Notes under the pieces: model-generated
Database searches by the model: none
What the model saw: the letters and a program-made list of their open reading frames with translations, nothing else
What the model was told of the DNA's origin: nothing
Made by a program: the position numbers and the translations under genes
Assembly: GCA_022823185.1 (NCBI GenBank)
Contig: JAJDXQ010000024.1
Span: forward strand, 37,146-101,145
Length of the DNA: 64,000 nucleotides
Direction: 5' to 3'
From: Caldilineaceae bacterium
GTDB lineage: Bacteria > Chloroflexota > Anaerolineae > Caldilineales > Caldilineaceae
Shown: positions 40,901 through 51,897 of the stretch, one piece after another
Position numbering within the stretch: position 1 is the first letter of the stretch
How the letters are laid out: each line of letters begins with the position of its first letter

Positions 40901-41150
40901 GCGCCAGGCTGGTGGCCTCCGCCTCCGCAGTCAGAGTCAGCCGCGCGCCGGCCGTCGCCGTGGCGCGAATCGACTCCAGCAGCTCCTGGGCCGTACGGGT
41001 CGCCGTGCCCGTCGCCTCCCCCTGCGCGGCAGCGTAGTTCACGCCCGTTATTCCGCCGCCAAAGTTGAGGCCCGCCACGCCCGCTGCCAGCAGCGCCAGG
41101 GCCAGTGCAACGGCGCGCAGACGGGCGGCGCCGCTCCGCCAGTTAGTCAT
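37953..41150 (-). CDS. Membrane-anchored GH3 (NagZ-like) glycosidase-family protein with divergent active site
   Basis: A 1065-residue exported protein. ATG 41150 is preferred because the TATAAT box at 41195 puts the transcription start at about 41188, almost on the alternative ATG 41186. An N-terminal membrane or signal segment (ALALALLAAGVAGL) is followed by a Thr/Pro-rich linker (TPTPVPTQTPTLTATPTP). The GH3 N-terminal domain begins VGQLFVVTF and includes VGGVVISPQNRNF, IPLLIGVDQGGDG and MALGATW. The NagZ signature is altered: HFPGLGGTDRRPDEE lacks the usual KHFPGHG and the DSH acid-base His. The nucleophile candidate Asp is kept in MSDALGVMAV. A central domain of unknown type follows, and three C-terminal membrane helices end the protein. 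It may bind rather than hydrolyse amino-sugar polymers. Confidence 0.8.
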   Translation of the reverse strand: MTNWRSGAARLRAVALALALLAAGVAGLNFGGGITGVNYAAAQGEATGTATRTAQELLESIRATATAGARLTLTAEAEATSLALTPSVTPTPVPTQTPTLTATPTPSSTPTPGPDEILEARIDSLIAGMSVADRVGQLFVVTFQGNDIGPRSDVAELIEEYRVGGVVISPQNRNFSNYSGTTPEDVARLTNQLQALAYGIYLAPTEALNVKGGGPAIPGILQSGLEQRTPLEIPLLIGVDQGGDGLPATALRSGFTAIPPQMALGATWNPGLVEEVGAVHGREMRSVGVNLLLGPALDVIEQPRPDLVTGLGLHTFGGEPFWVGRMGQAYVTGIHRGSAGRVATVAGHFPGLGGTDRRPDEEIATIQKSLQELQRVELPPFAAVTERPSSILRLDGSSAATEALMSGHIRFSSFQGSRERTPPISLAQELGILLELGEFAPWREQGGILMSDALGVMAVRRYYDPQMQEFPRRRIALDAFTAGNDLLYLADFSLTDSWLDERANIKETIIFFRERYTNDAEFAARVDASLRRILRLKLRLFGSVDTFEGTATDLPAPNEPLEIDIADVVVGPEDLEDVFSPEHQRQAQVLLDQVASEALTIFFPDSPGLADPLPAPPGEDERILIFTDSRLLHECDGCLAEPVVEPTALEEIMLRLYGPDATNQLRRERIRSRTFAELNSLLNGTANAAVAEALEEEIVNANWLIFAMLDVDVANYDSSDAVKRFLRQRSDRLPGSKLVVLALNEPYYFDSTEIGKMTAFLGVYSKTQPFLEAAVRALFRAQTVTGAPPVSVPGTRFSNLVERLEPDPNQRIGLALLNEELVIQEAEGDEVVVIQTDLSIGDSLELQAGPILDRNGNAVPDGTPVNFRLIYEGEELAIQSSPVATRGGLARKSVLLERTGALLIAVNSVEATSSTEIRVRIADPNVATDRTQIVVTNPERVITPPAPQAGPVTDAPTPAAVPTSSGGDPLETVEVDIASLTIAIVTQLVVLALLLAALVQVMPRQLLVQRLLWAMLAGWGAYILYGVDALPGGAWVQVNLAPWDSVPIVVIGMLIPLLWLQIRAE

Positions 41151-41194
41151 TCGATCGCTTCGCCGCAGGCAATGCAGAAATCTCATAGGATCCG

Positions 41195-41223
41195 ATTATA
41201 CACGATCAGAGCGTCTGTCGGAA
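41195..41223 (-). promoter_or_regulatory. Promoter of the GH3-like gene
   Basis: A perfect TATAAT (41195-41200) with a weak -35 TTCCGA (41218-41223) at 17-base spacing on the minus strand. Confidence 0.5.
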
Positions 41224-41311
41224 TGACATTTCCTGTCATCTCCCCACCGCCTTTTTGCCGTTCACCTGCGGTTCTTGCGCCGCTCTCCCGCCCTTCCCCG
41301 TGATCGAAGTG

Positions 41312-41341
41312 TTGGACAGATTTGGCCAAAGCAGGTATAAT
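41312..41341 (+). promoter_or_regulatory. Promoter of uvrB
   Basis: TTGGAC (41312-41317), 18-base spacer, TATAAT (41336-41341). It leaves a leader of about 255 bases before the uvrB start, with no recognisable riboswitch and no obvious LexA-type palindrome. Confidence 0.6.
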
Positions 41342-41603
41342 AACACGCGGACACGAACAAAAGTTCGGTTCAGAAAAAGTTCCCTCTGCTGAACTGTAAT
41401 CGTCCCGCGATCACCTGCAGCCTGTTGCCCGACCGGCATCACACATGTGAAGTCCCCATGACATCAGTGCCCTTACATGCCGGAACCATGCCTACGGCCC
41501 GTAACCGGGGGCGCGAGGGCTGCGCCAGCTGTCTCTCCTCCCCCCGGCAAGACGGCCAGGCTGCTCTGCGAACTGCCTGTGTATCACCTCAAGGGAGCCC
41601 GAA

Positions 41604-43616
41604 ATGCCCCAATTTCAGGTAATCAGCGACTTCCAGCCAATGGGCGATCAGCCCCAGGCTCTTGCCAGTCTTGCCGCCGGCGTTCAAGAGGGAATGGAGC
41701 ACCAGGTTCTCCTCGGCGTTACCGGCAGCGGCAAGACCTACACCATGGCCAAGGTCGTTGAAAAGATCCAGAAGCCGACCCTGGTCATCGCCCACAACAA
41801 GACGCTGGCCGCGCAGCTCTACAGCGAGTTTCGCGAGTTTCTCCCCAACAATATGGTCGAATACTTCGTCTCCTACTACGATTACTACCAGCCGGAAGCC
41901 TATATCCCCCGCAGCGATACCTACATCGAAAAAGATGCCCAGGTCAACGAGGAGATCGAGCGCCTCCGGCTGGCTGCGACCAGCGCCCTTTTCAGCCGTC
42001 GCGATGTCGTCATCATCGCCTCCGTCTCCTGTATCTACGGCCTGGGCAGTCCCCAGGACTACGGTCAGGTTGCCTTGAAGTTGACCGTTGGCGAAATGGT
42101 GCGCCGCAACCAGGTTTTGCGCCACCTCGTCGACATCTTTTACGAGCGCAACGACACGGCGCTGCAGCGGGCGAAATTCCGCGTGCGGGGCGATGTCCTC
42201 GAGGTCCAACCGGCCTACAGCGACAACGCGTTACGCGTCAGCTTCTGGGGTGATGAGATCGAACGAATCAGCGAAATCGACACGCTCACCGGCGAGATCC
42301 TGGACGAATTCCCCGAAGTTGAGATCTTCCCGGCCAAGCACTTCATTACGCATCAGGAGCAGGTCCGGGAAGCCATCGTCGACATCGAAGAGGAGCTCAA
42401 ACATCAGGTTGCTCACCTGGAGAGCCAGGGCAAACTGCTGGAAGCCCAGCGCATCGGCCAGCGTACCCGCTACGACATCGAGATGCTGCAAGAGATCGGC
42501 TACTGCAACGGTGTCGAAAACTACAGCCGGCACCTGGCGCGCCGTCCTCCCGGAAGCCGTCCGTGGACCCTGCTCGACTATTTCCCGGCCGACTGGCTGG
42601 TGATTATCGACGAAAGCCACATGACCATCCCCCAGATCCGGGGCATGTACGCCGGCGACCGCTCACGCAAGGAAGTTCTGGTTGATCACGGCTTCCGCCT
42701 GCCAAGCGCTTTGGACAACCGCCCGCTTACCTTCGATGAGTTTGCCGAAGTCGCGAAACAGGCGATCTACGTCAGCGCCACCCCGGGCGAGTACGAATTC
42801 CGCAGCGCCGACCAGGTCGTGGAACAGCTCATTCGCCCGACCGGCCTCCTGGATCCCATCGTCGAGGTGCGGCCCACCGAAGGGCAGATCGAAGATCTGC
42901 TCCACGAAGTGCATCGCCGCGTCGCCGTCGGGCAAAGGGCCCTCATCACCACGCTCACCAAACGGATGGCTGAAGACCTGGCCGAATACCTCGCCGACCT
43001 GGGCGTGAAAGTTCAGTACCTCCACAGCGAAATCGACACGCTGGAACGGGTCGAAATCCTGCGGGACCTGCGCCTCGGCGTCTACGACGTGGTCGTCGGC
43101 ATCAACCTGCTGCGCGAAGGACTGGACCTGCCCGAAGTCACGCTGGTCGCAATTCTGGACGCCGACAAGCAGGGCTTCCTGCGCAGCGAATCATCGCTGA
43201 TCCAGACAATCGGCCGGGCCGCCCGCCATATTGAGGGCCGCGCCATCCTCTACGCCGACAGAATGACCGAAGCCATGGACAACGCAATGCGCGAGACCAA
43301 TCGCCGCCGCCAGATCCAGGAAGCGCACAACCTGGCCCACGGCATCGAGCCTCGCAGCATCGTCAAGGGGATCCGCGACCTGACCGACCGTATGAAGGTC
43401 CTTGCCGAGGAGCAGGCAGACTACAGCGTTGACGAAGGCGAAACAACTGCGACGCGCGATCTTTCAGCCCTCTCGCCGGATGAACTGGTCAAACGGATCG
43501 CCAACCTCGAAGAGGAGATGCACGAAGCCGCCCAGCAGCTTGAGTTCGAGCGCGCCGCCTCCCTCCGCGACCAGGTCATCGAGCTGCGCAACGCGCTGAA
43601 GCTGGAGAGGGTGTAA
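41604..43616 (+). CDS. uvrB: Excinuclease ABC subunit B
   Basis: The 670-residue DNA-damage recognition helicase-like subunit of nucleotide-excision repair (E. coli 673). ATG 41604 follows AAGGGAG at good spacing. [17 protein letters not shown] opens the protein; Walker A is GVTGSGKT (about 38-45). The beta-hairpin that clamps DNA is represented by [16 protein letters not shown]. Helicase motifs include [32 protein letters not shown] and QTIGRAARH. The C-terminal UVR domain ([22 protein letters not shown]) binds UvrC. It is followed by gyrA in the same direction after 248 bases. Confidence 0.97.
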   Translation: MPQFQVISDFQPMGDQPQALASLAAGVQEGMEHQVLLGVTGSGKTYTMAKVVEKIQKPTLVIAHNKTLAAQLYSEFREFLPNNMVEYFVSYYDYYQPEAYIPRSDTYIEKDAQVNEEIERLRLAATSALFSRRDVVIIASVSCIYGLGSPQDYGQVALKLTVGEMVRRNQVLRHLVDIFYERNDTALQRAKFRVRGDVLEVQPAYSDNALRVSFWGDEIERISEIDTLTGEILDEFPEVEIFPAKHFITHQEQVREAIVDIEEELKHQVAHLESQGKLLEAQRIGQRTRYDIEMLQEIGYCNGVENYSRHLARRPPGSRPWTLLDYFPADWLVIIDESHMTIPQIRGMYAGDRSRKEVLVDHGFRLPSALDNRPLTFDEFAEVAKQAIYVSATPGEYEFRSADQVVEQLIRPTGLLDPIVEVRPTEGQIEDLLHEVHRRVAVGQRALITTLTKRMAEDLAEYLADLGVKVQYLHSEIDTLERVEILRDLRLGVYDVVVGINLLREGLDLPEVTLVAILDADKQGFLRSESSLIQTIGRAARHIEGRAILYADRMTEAMDNAMRETNRRRQIQEAHNLAHGIEPRSIVKGIRDLTDRMKVLAEEQADYSVDEGETTATRDLSALSPDELVKRIANLEEEMHEAAQQLEFERAASLRDQVIELRNALKLERV

Positions 43617-43864
43617 AGTCTCGGGGAACGCTGCGAGGCAGGTGACACGCAAGGGATTGCAGTTCGAAAACGCCCTTCTCAGTGACTGGGTCCCCAAACC
43701 ATCTATCTTGACGGGATTTTCGCACTGTGGGAACATTTTTAGTTGGGGGCGAGCATACAGGAGTTGGGCGGTGACAGAGAACCGGCGCCGCATCCGCCAT
43801 GGCCCGCATCGCCGCCGCGCCTGACACGATCATTGACGCGCTGAATACCCAATAAACGAGAAAA

Positions 43865-46906
<3,042 letters not shown>

Positions 46907-46912
46907 CCGGAC

Positions 46913-46945
46913 AAAAAAACTCCCGGCCCGCGCAGGAGCCGGGAG
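46913..46945 (-). terminator. Intrinsic terminator of the ECF sigma operon
   Basis: On the minus strand CTCCCGGC pairs with GCCGGGAG (8 bp, 10-base loop), followed by seven T residues. It lies 43 bases after the stop of the membrane partner and six bases after the converging gyrA stop. Confidence 0.85.
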
Positions 46946-46987
46946 GCATTGCCTCGCAATCTATGCTGTTGCGGTAGGGAGGCGGCC

Positions 46988-47455
46988 CTATCGCCCCCCA
47001 ATCGGTGAAATGAGCTGGTCATCCGAACGGTGGCTGCGCCGCCACAAAATCGTGGCCAGCACGCCGATCAACAGGGGCACCGTCGCGGCCAGAGACCAGC
47101 GCCAGGAGATGCCGCCCTCCTGCGGCGCCGGCGCCGCGGCCCGGTACGCGAGCCGTTGCCGGTGCTCCGCCAGCAGCGCCTCCTTTAACTGCGCCCGAAA
47201 TTCGGGGGACGGCCGCACAAAGGGGAAAAGTCGGCCCAGAGATGTCGCAATCCGCGCGTACTGCTCCTCTTCTTCCCGCGTCATCTCGACGGACTCCTCT
47301 TCACCATCCGTAACCGTTCTCGGCGCCTTTCCGCGGAAGACGCCGACCATTCTCCCAAACGCATCCACCGTGTATCTGTATAGCCCTGTGGCGGCAGCGA
47401 ACACGCTTCCTGCCTGCTGCCACCAGACCAGAACATGACTCTTGACAGTGACCAT
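46988..47455 (-). CDS. Single-pass membrane protein paired with ECF sigma factor (candidate anti-sigma)
   Basis: A 155-residue protein of no recognised family. Residues about 1-100 are hydrophilic and charged with an acidic patch (DGEEESVEMTREEEEQYARI) and a helix RPSPEFRAQLKEALLAEHRQRL. One membrane helix lies near residues 118-138 (WSLAATVPLLIGVLATILW), followed by a short basic tail. A cytoplasmic N-terminal domain with one membrane anchor, six bases after an ECF sigma gene, is the classic anti-sigma arrangement. No zinc-binding HXXXCXXC motif is present, so it is not a ZAS-type anti-sigma. Function is inferred from context. Confidence 0.7.
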   Translation of the reverse strand: MVTVKSHVLVWWQQAGSVFAAATGLYRYTVDAFGRMVGVFRGKAPRTVTDGEEESVEMTREEEEQYARIATSLGRLFPFVRPSPEFRAQLKEALLAEHRQRLAYRAAAPAPQEGGISWRWSLAATVPLLIGVLATILWRRSHRSDDQLISPIGGR

Positions 47456-47461
47456 TTCGAT

Positions 47462-48130
47462 CTATTTTGCCTCCCGTTCGACAGCGGTCTGTGCCTCTTC
47501 GCCGTCGAACTGTTCGCCCAGATCCTTGCGCAGCGCCGCCAGCGTACGGAAATATAACGACTTGATCGCGCCTTCGCTCTTCTGCATCAGCTCGCCGATC
47601 TCGATGTTGGTCAGTTGATCACCGAACTTGTGGAACAAGAGCCGGCGCCGCTCCTCCGGCAGACGTTCAATCGCTGCCCACAGCGCGTCTTCGCCCTCCC
47701 GCCGCTCCGCGGCCGCCTCCGGCTCATCCCGCCTCTCCGACGGAAAGACCAGCCCGTCGATCGGAACGAAACTACGCCGGCTCTGGTCACGGTGCCAGTT
47801 GGCGACCAGATTGTGTGCTATGCGAAACAGCCACGCACCAAAGGGCAATCCCCTGTCCTCGTACCGATCCAGCCGGTCCAGCGCCCGGTAAAAGATGCGG
47901 GCGGTCAGGTCCTCAGCGTCCTGAACGTTCTGAACACGGCTGTAGACGTATGCGTAGATGCGATCGATATAGCGCTCGTACAACTCGCCGAACGCCTGCG
48001 CATCCTTCTTCGCCTTCGCCACCAGGGCCGATTCGATGGCCCGTTCGTCCTCTTGCGGCTCAGCTCCAGTCCCGCGGGGCCGGCTCCCGTTGGCGCTCTT
48101 TTCCGCTTCGCTCAGAGCGTTTCCATTCAT
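47462..48130 (-). CDS. RNA polymerase sigma-70 family factor, ECF type
   Basis: A 222-residue ECF sigma factor. Region 2 occupies about residues 35-105 (AFGELYERYIDRIYAYVYSRV, AEDLTARIFYRALDRLDRY, PFGAWLFRIAHNLVANWHRD). Region 4 is at about 145-205 (ALWAAIERLPEERRRLLFHKF, LTNIEIGELMQKSEGAIKSLYFRTL). The N-terminal 30 residues and the Glu-rich C-terminus are not conserved. It is co-directional with a small membrane protein that probably holds it inactive at the membrane. A TTGGCG/TATAAT promoter lies about 170 bases upstream. Confidence 0.93.
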   Translation of the reverse strand: MNGNALSEAEKSANGSRPRGTGAEPQEDERAIESALVAKAKKDAQAFGELYERYIDRIYAYVYSRVQNVQDAEDLTARIFYRALDRLDRYEDRGLPFGAWLFRIAHNLVANWHRDQSRRSFVPIDGLVFPSERRDEPEAAAERREGEDALWAAIERLPEERRRLLFHKFGDQLTNIEIGELMQKSEGAIKSLYFRTLAALRKDLGEQFDGEEAQTAVEREAK

Positions 48131-48601
48131 AGTCTATAACACGATGTGGCTGAAATCGTTACGGAACAGATGCTGGCGGAGGCCTGCCCGCCGCACCATC
48201 CAGGTCTATCGTCCCTCACAGCGGCTGAATCGAAAACCTGCTGGGGCCTCCCTCTGCGCGCCCCACTGCCGCAAAAACCGGCGCGGCTGCGCACGCCTCC
48301 ATTATAGAGAATCAGATAGGCCCGCGCCAAACCCGGCCGGTTTCCTTCACCCAACCTGCCCGCAAGCCAAACACGGCATTCCCCATTCCTCTCAACCGGT
48401 ATCCGCGAGACAGTGCCCCCTGTCCTTCCCCCCGCAGTTTCGTCACTTCCACCGTCCTTTCAGGTATTCTCTTCACAGTGTTCTGTACTAAGATTAGCGC
48501 TTGCCGGCGGCACGCAATCCTGCCGCCGGACAGGGCCGCTGTCTGCCAGATGCGCCGTAGGCGGCGCGGCAAAGAGGGGAAACACCCAAGGAGACGCACT
48601 C
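48131..48601. other. Divergent intergenic region between ECF sigma and YhfC-like genes
   Basis: About 470 bases. The sigma gene's promoter is at 48301-48330. On the plus strand I see no good -35/-10 pair for the YhfC-like gene. No further gene is supported. Confidence 0.5.
48301..48330 (-). promoter_or_regulatory. Promoter of the ECF sigma operon
   Basis: TTGGCG (48325-48330), 18-base spacer and a perfect TATAAT (48301-48306) on the minus strand, giving a leader of about 165 bases. It is of housekeeping type rather than ECF type, so autoregulation is not evident. Confidence 0.5.
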
Positions 48602-49402
48602 TTGATCGACAGTCCCATCGTTCTCGCAATGCTCGTCGTAGAGTTGGCGCTGGTGATCGGCCTTCCCCTTGTCGCGGCAATTCTCTGGCGGCGGCGCTGC
48701 GCCGCACTCTGGAGCAGCCTGATTTTCGGCGCAGTCACATTCGCGCTCGCGCAAGCGGTACGCCTTTCGATTCTCCAGGGCCTCTCGCTGCTCCTCAATC
48801 CCTACGCCCGCTCCTGGGACCCCGCCCTTCTGGCCTGGATCAACAGCACCCTCCTTGTCTTTACTTCCGGACTGTTTGAAGAGGGCGCGCGCTGGCTTAT
48901 GATCGGCCGATTTGCCAGGAATATTCGCGCCTGGCGCGAAGGCGTAATGTTCGGCATCGGCCACGGCGGCATCGAGGCGCTCCTGTTCGTTGGCGGCAGC
49001 GTTATCTCCGCGCTGGTCTTGTCACAGACCGCGCCCACCGTGCTGGCCCAGCTGGAGCAGCTCCCTCCGGAACAGGCCGCGGCCGTCCAAACCCAGCTGG
49101 ACGCCCTCAGTGCGTTGCGCTGGTGGGAGCCTCTTCTGGGCGCGTGGGAACGGGTCCCCGCAATGGTCTTGCATGCCGGCGCAACGCTGCTCGTACTGCT
49201 GGGCCTGCTGCGCCGCGACAGGCGGCTCCTGCTGGCTGCAATGATCCTCCATATCGGTTTCAACGCGATCGCAGTCGCGATGCTCCAGTTCACCGGTTTG
49301 CTCCTCACCGAGCTGGCGCTCACAGTCGCCGCGCTGCTGCCTCTCTGGCTGGTCTTCCGTCTCCGCAAACCCATCGCTGCTGCGGCCGCCGCGACCGCCT
49401 GA
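48602..49402 (+). CDS. YhfC-family intramembrane metalloprotease-like protein
   Basis: A 266-residue membrane protein with about seven hydrophobic helices. TTG 48602 is the preferred start because AAGGAG lies 8 bases upstream; an open frame continues further 5' without hydrophobic or conserved sequence. Candidate metal motifs are FEEGARW (EE with Arg, third helix) and GIGHGGIEALLF, which resemble the E-E-X-X-R and H-G-G-X-E motifs of the YhfC family, related to CPBP/glutamic intramembrane proteases. A further His pair lies in MILHIGFNA. The role is unknown. It is followed by the dnaN promoter. Confidence 0.78.
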   Translation: MIDSPIVLAMLVVELALVIGLPLVAAILWRRRCAALWSSLIFGAVTFALAQAVRLSILQGLSLLLNPYARSWDPALLAWINSTLLVFTSGLFEEGARWLMIGRFARNIRAWREGVMFGIGHGGIEALLFVGGSVISALVLSQTAPTVLAQLEQLPPEQAAAVQTQLDALSALRWWEPLLGAWERVPAMVLHAGATLLVLLGLLRRDRRLLLAAMILHIGFNAIAVAMLQFTGLLLTELALTVAALLPLWLVFRLRKPIAAAAAATA

Positions 49403-49418
49403 TCCATGGACCCATAGT

Positions 49419-49447
49419 TTGGCCTGCCATATTCGCTATGCTATATT
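49419..49447 (+). promoter_or_regulatory. Promoter of dnaN
   Basis: TTGGCC (49419-49424), 17-base spacer, extended -10 TGCTATATT ending at 49447. The leader to GTG 49539 is about 85 bases. Confidence 0.65.
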
Positions 49448-49538
49448 TGATCAATGCCCCACCGCTGCGCGACTCGAACGCGAAGCAACGGAAAATACTT
49501 CATAATCGGAACAATTTCCTGGAGGACGGGAGGCAAAA

Positions 49539-50753
49539 GTGCGCGTAAGCTGCTTTCAGGAGAACCTGTCGAAGGGTCTGTCAATCGTCGGGCGCGCGGT
49601 ATCGTCCCGCAGTACACTGCCGGTGCTCGGCAATATCCTGGTCGAGGCCAAGGATGATCAGCTGCGGCTGGCTGCCACCAATCTGGAGATCGGCGTAAAC
49701 TGCTGGATCGGCGCGCGCGTCGAGGATGAAGGCGCCATCACAGTGCCCGCCCGCCTGCTGACCGAGTTCGTCAACAGCCTTCCGCCCGACAAGATCGAGA
49801 TGGAGCTTTCCGTCCGCACACAGACCCTCCATCTTCGCTGCGCCAACTTTGACGTCAACATTAAAGGCATCGACGCGCAGGAGTTCCCCGTCATTCCCAC
49901 CGTTGACGACGGCGACGGGCCCGAAGAGACCGCGGAAACGCTCGAAGGACGCACGATCGCCCTTGAAACCGGCGGCCTGACCAAAATGATCGACCAGGTC
50001 GTCTTCGCCGCGGCCACCGACGAAAGCCGGCCGACCCTCACCGGTGTCGAGGTAACCTTCTCCAAAGAGCGCCTCTCACTGGCCGCCACCGACGGTTACC
50101 GGCTCAGCGTGCGCAGCATCGAAGTCGAGGAGGCCTTCACCGACGATCTGTCCGTCGTCGTGCCCGCCCGCCATCTCGGCGAGCTGGGCCGCATCATCGG
50201 CGACGCCGACGAAGAACGCCCCGTCCAGGTCACCGTGACCCAGGCCCGCAACCAGATTCTCTTCCGCGTCTGGGGTAAGGGCGCCGAGACTCGCGGGGCC
50301 TTTCACCAGGTCGATCTGGTCAGCCAGTTGATCGCAGACCGCTTCCCCGACTACCGGGCCATCATCCCCAAAAACCACAACACCCGCACTGTAGTCGGCA
50401 CCGATGCCTTCCTCCAGGCGGTGCGCGTGGCCCAGCTCTTCGCCCGCGACAACGCCAACATCGTCCGCCTCAAGATCGAGCCCAACGGCGACAGCGGCGT
50501 CGGCAACCTCCACCTCACCGCCAGCAGCGCGGAGATGGGGAACAGCAAGAACGAGCTGGATGCAATGGTGGAAGGAGACGATCTGGAGATCGACTTCGAC
50601 GTCCGCTATCTGATCGCGGTGCTAAGCCAGATCGACGAGGAACAGGTCGTCCTCGAGACCACCCAGTCCAACCGCCCCGGCACCATCCGGCCCCTCGGCC
50701 TCGGCGACGAGGAGTTCTTGCATGTCGTCATGCCCATGCACCCGCCGCGGTGA
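49539..50753 (+). CDS. dnaN: DNA polymerase III sliding clamp (beta subunit)
   Basis: The 404-residue ring-forming processivity clamp. GTG 49539 follows GGGAGG with five-base spacing. The three DNA-clamp domains are recognisable: SIVGRAVSSRSTLPVLGNIL in domain I, TGVEVTFSKERLSLAATDGYRLSVR in domain II, and QFNVRYL-like DFDVRYLIAVLSQID in domain III, ending LHVVMPMHPPR. The VVMPM ending matches the clamp's peptide-binding pocket strand. Acidic inserts are present (VDDGDGPEETAE). No dnaA gene or cluster of DnaA boxes is nearby, so this is not an origin-linked dnaA-dnaN locus. Confidence 0.95.
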   Translation: MRVSCFQENLSKGLSIVGRAVSSRSTLPVLGNILVEAKDDQLRLAATNLEIGVNCWIGARVEDEGAITVPARLLTEFVNSLPPDKIEMELSVRTQTLHLRCANFDVNIKGIDAQEFPVIPTVDDGDGPEETAETLEGRTIALETGGLTKMIDQVVFAAATDESRPTLTGVEVTFSKERLSLAATDGYRLSVRSIEVEEAFTDDLSVVVPARHLGELGRIIGDADEERPVQVTVTQARNQILFRVWGKGAETRGAFHQVDLVSQLIADRFPDYRAIIPKNHNTRTVVGTDAFLQAVRVAQLFARDNANIVRLKIEPNGDSGVGNLHLTASSAEMGNSKNELDAMVEGDDLEIDFDVRYLIAVLSQIDEEQVVLETTQSNRPGTIRPLGLGDEEFLHVVMPMHPPR

Positions 50754-50952
50754 CCCAATGTCCGAACGAACCGGCAGATGACTGCGGTCGCGGTCGAACG
50801 CCTCGCACGGGCGCTTCCATGAATCCGCCGCGCCTCGACGTTGAGCGACCTGGCCAGCCTGTATCGTGTGATTGCATGCGGCAGGAGGAACGACTGGCAG
50901 GGGATTTCTCCCGGGTGAATGGGCGGGCGTCTGCTCACGGCTGGCGCCGCAA

Positions 50953-51834
50953 TTACTGGTAACCGCCAACACCCAACAGCTCCTGCGTCGCCGGGTCCGC
51001 CTCCTCGATCACCTTCGCCATCAGCCCGTTCTCCGGCTTCTCGCCAAACGGCGAACTGCGCATCCACGTCGGCCCGTAGCTCAGGATCAGCACGCGGCGC
51101 TTCTTGCCTTCCGCGCCCGTCGGCATCGCGCGATGCCACAAATTGCCGTGCAGCATGACGCACGTGCCCGCCGGGGCCCGAATCTCCTCCTGGCCCGCCA
51201 GAGCGCCATGCTCCTCCAGCGGCAACTCCTCACCGGCATCCAGGTGCGTGCCGGGCGCCACTGCAAGCAGCCCGTTGGCGTCGTTCAACTCGTCCAGGTA
51301 GATCAGACAGTCCAGCTTGTGTGGAAAGGCGAAAAAGGGCGGCGTCGGCTCCGCCATGCCGGGCTGATGGTGATGCCAGCGCGTGAACTGCACCTCCTGC
51401 CCGGGATAGCTGACGCGCGCCGCCAACTGGCGAATGCGCACAAACGGGCCGAGAACCGCGCGCGCAACCGACAGCAGCGGCTCAAACTTGATCAGCATAT
51501 GGAAACCGGCGTGTTTCTCAAAAAGATAGCGGGGAATCCAGTCCCTTCCCTGTAAACGGCTCCCATCCGCTGTCTCGAACTCTGCCTCTTCCACCTCGTC
51601 CAACGCCCGCCGCAGCCGTTCCAACGGCTCCCCCTCGATCAGAGCCTTCCGAACCAGGTAGCCGTCTCTCGCGAACGCCTCTATTTCATCTTGCGAGGCC
51701 CACACATCGAAACTCCGTTCACGGTCCTGCCCTTCATTATTGACCAGGATGTGATACGAGAGCGTGTGGTGCGCGTATGCGTCATACTTTGCCTGCATCA
51801 GGTCATTCAAGCTGGTCAGTTCTTTCGTTTCCAT
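50953..51834 (-). CDS. Phytanoyl-CoA dioxygenase (PhyH) family protein
   Basis: A 293-residue PhyH-like protein. ATG 51834 follows a G-rich ribosome site (GGGGGGAC). The family opening is EIEAFARDGYLVRKALI. The first metal region is unusual: RWHHHQPGMA where HXD is expected, so the Asp is not obvious. The distal His is in MLHGNLWHRAMPTG and NGLLAVAPGTH gives the conserved turn. The altered HXD suggests either a changed iron site or a non-catalytic homologue. An S51-like peptidase gene ends 64 bases upstream in the same direction. Confidence 0.82.
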   Translation of the reverse strand: METKELTSLNDLMQAKYDAYAHHTLSYHILVNNEGQDRERSFDVWASQDEIEAFARDGYLVRKALIEGEPLERLRRALDEVEEAEFETADGSRLQGRDWIPRYLFEKHAGFHMLIKFEPLLSVARAVLGPFVRIRQLAARVSYPGQEVQFTRWHHHQPGMAEPTPPFFAFPHKLDCLIYLDELNDANGLLAVAPGTHLDAGEELPLEEHGALAGQEEIRAPAGTCVMLHGNLWHRAMPTGAEGKKRRVLILSYGPTWMRSSPFGEKPENGLMAKVIEEADPATQELLGVGGYQ

Positions 51835-51897
51835 CGCACGTCCCCCCTGCCGTTCGTGCAGTATCCAAAGCCGGGCGGTTTCCATCACCCGTTGCGG

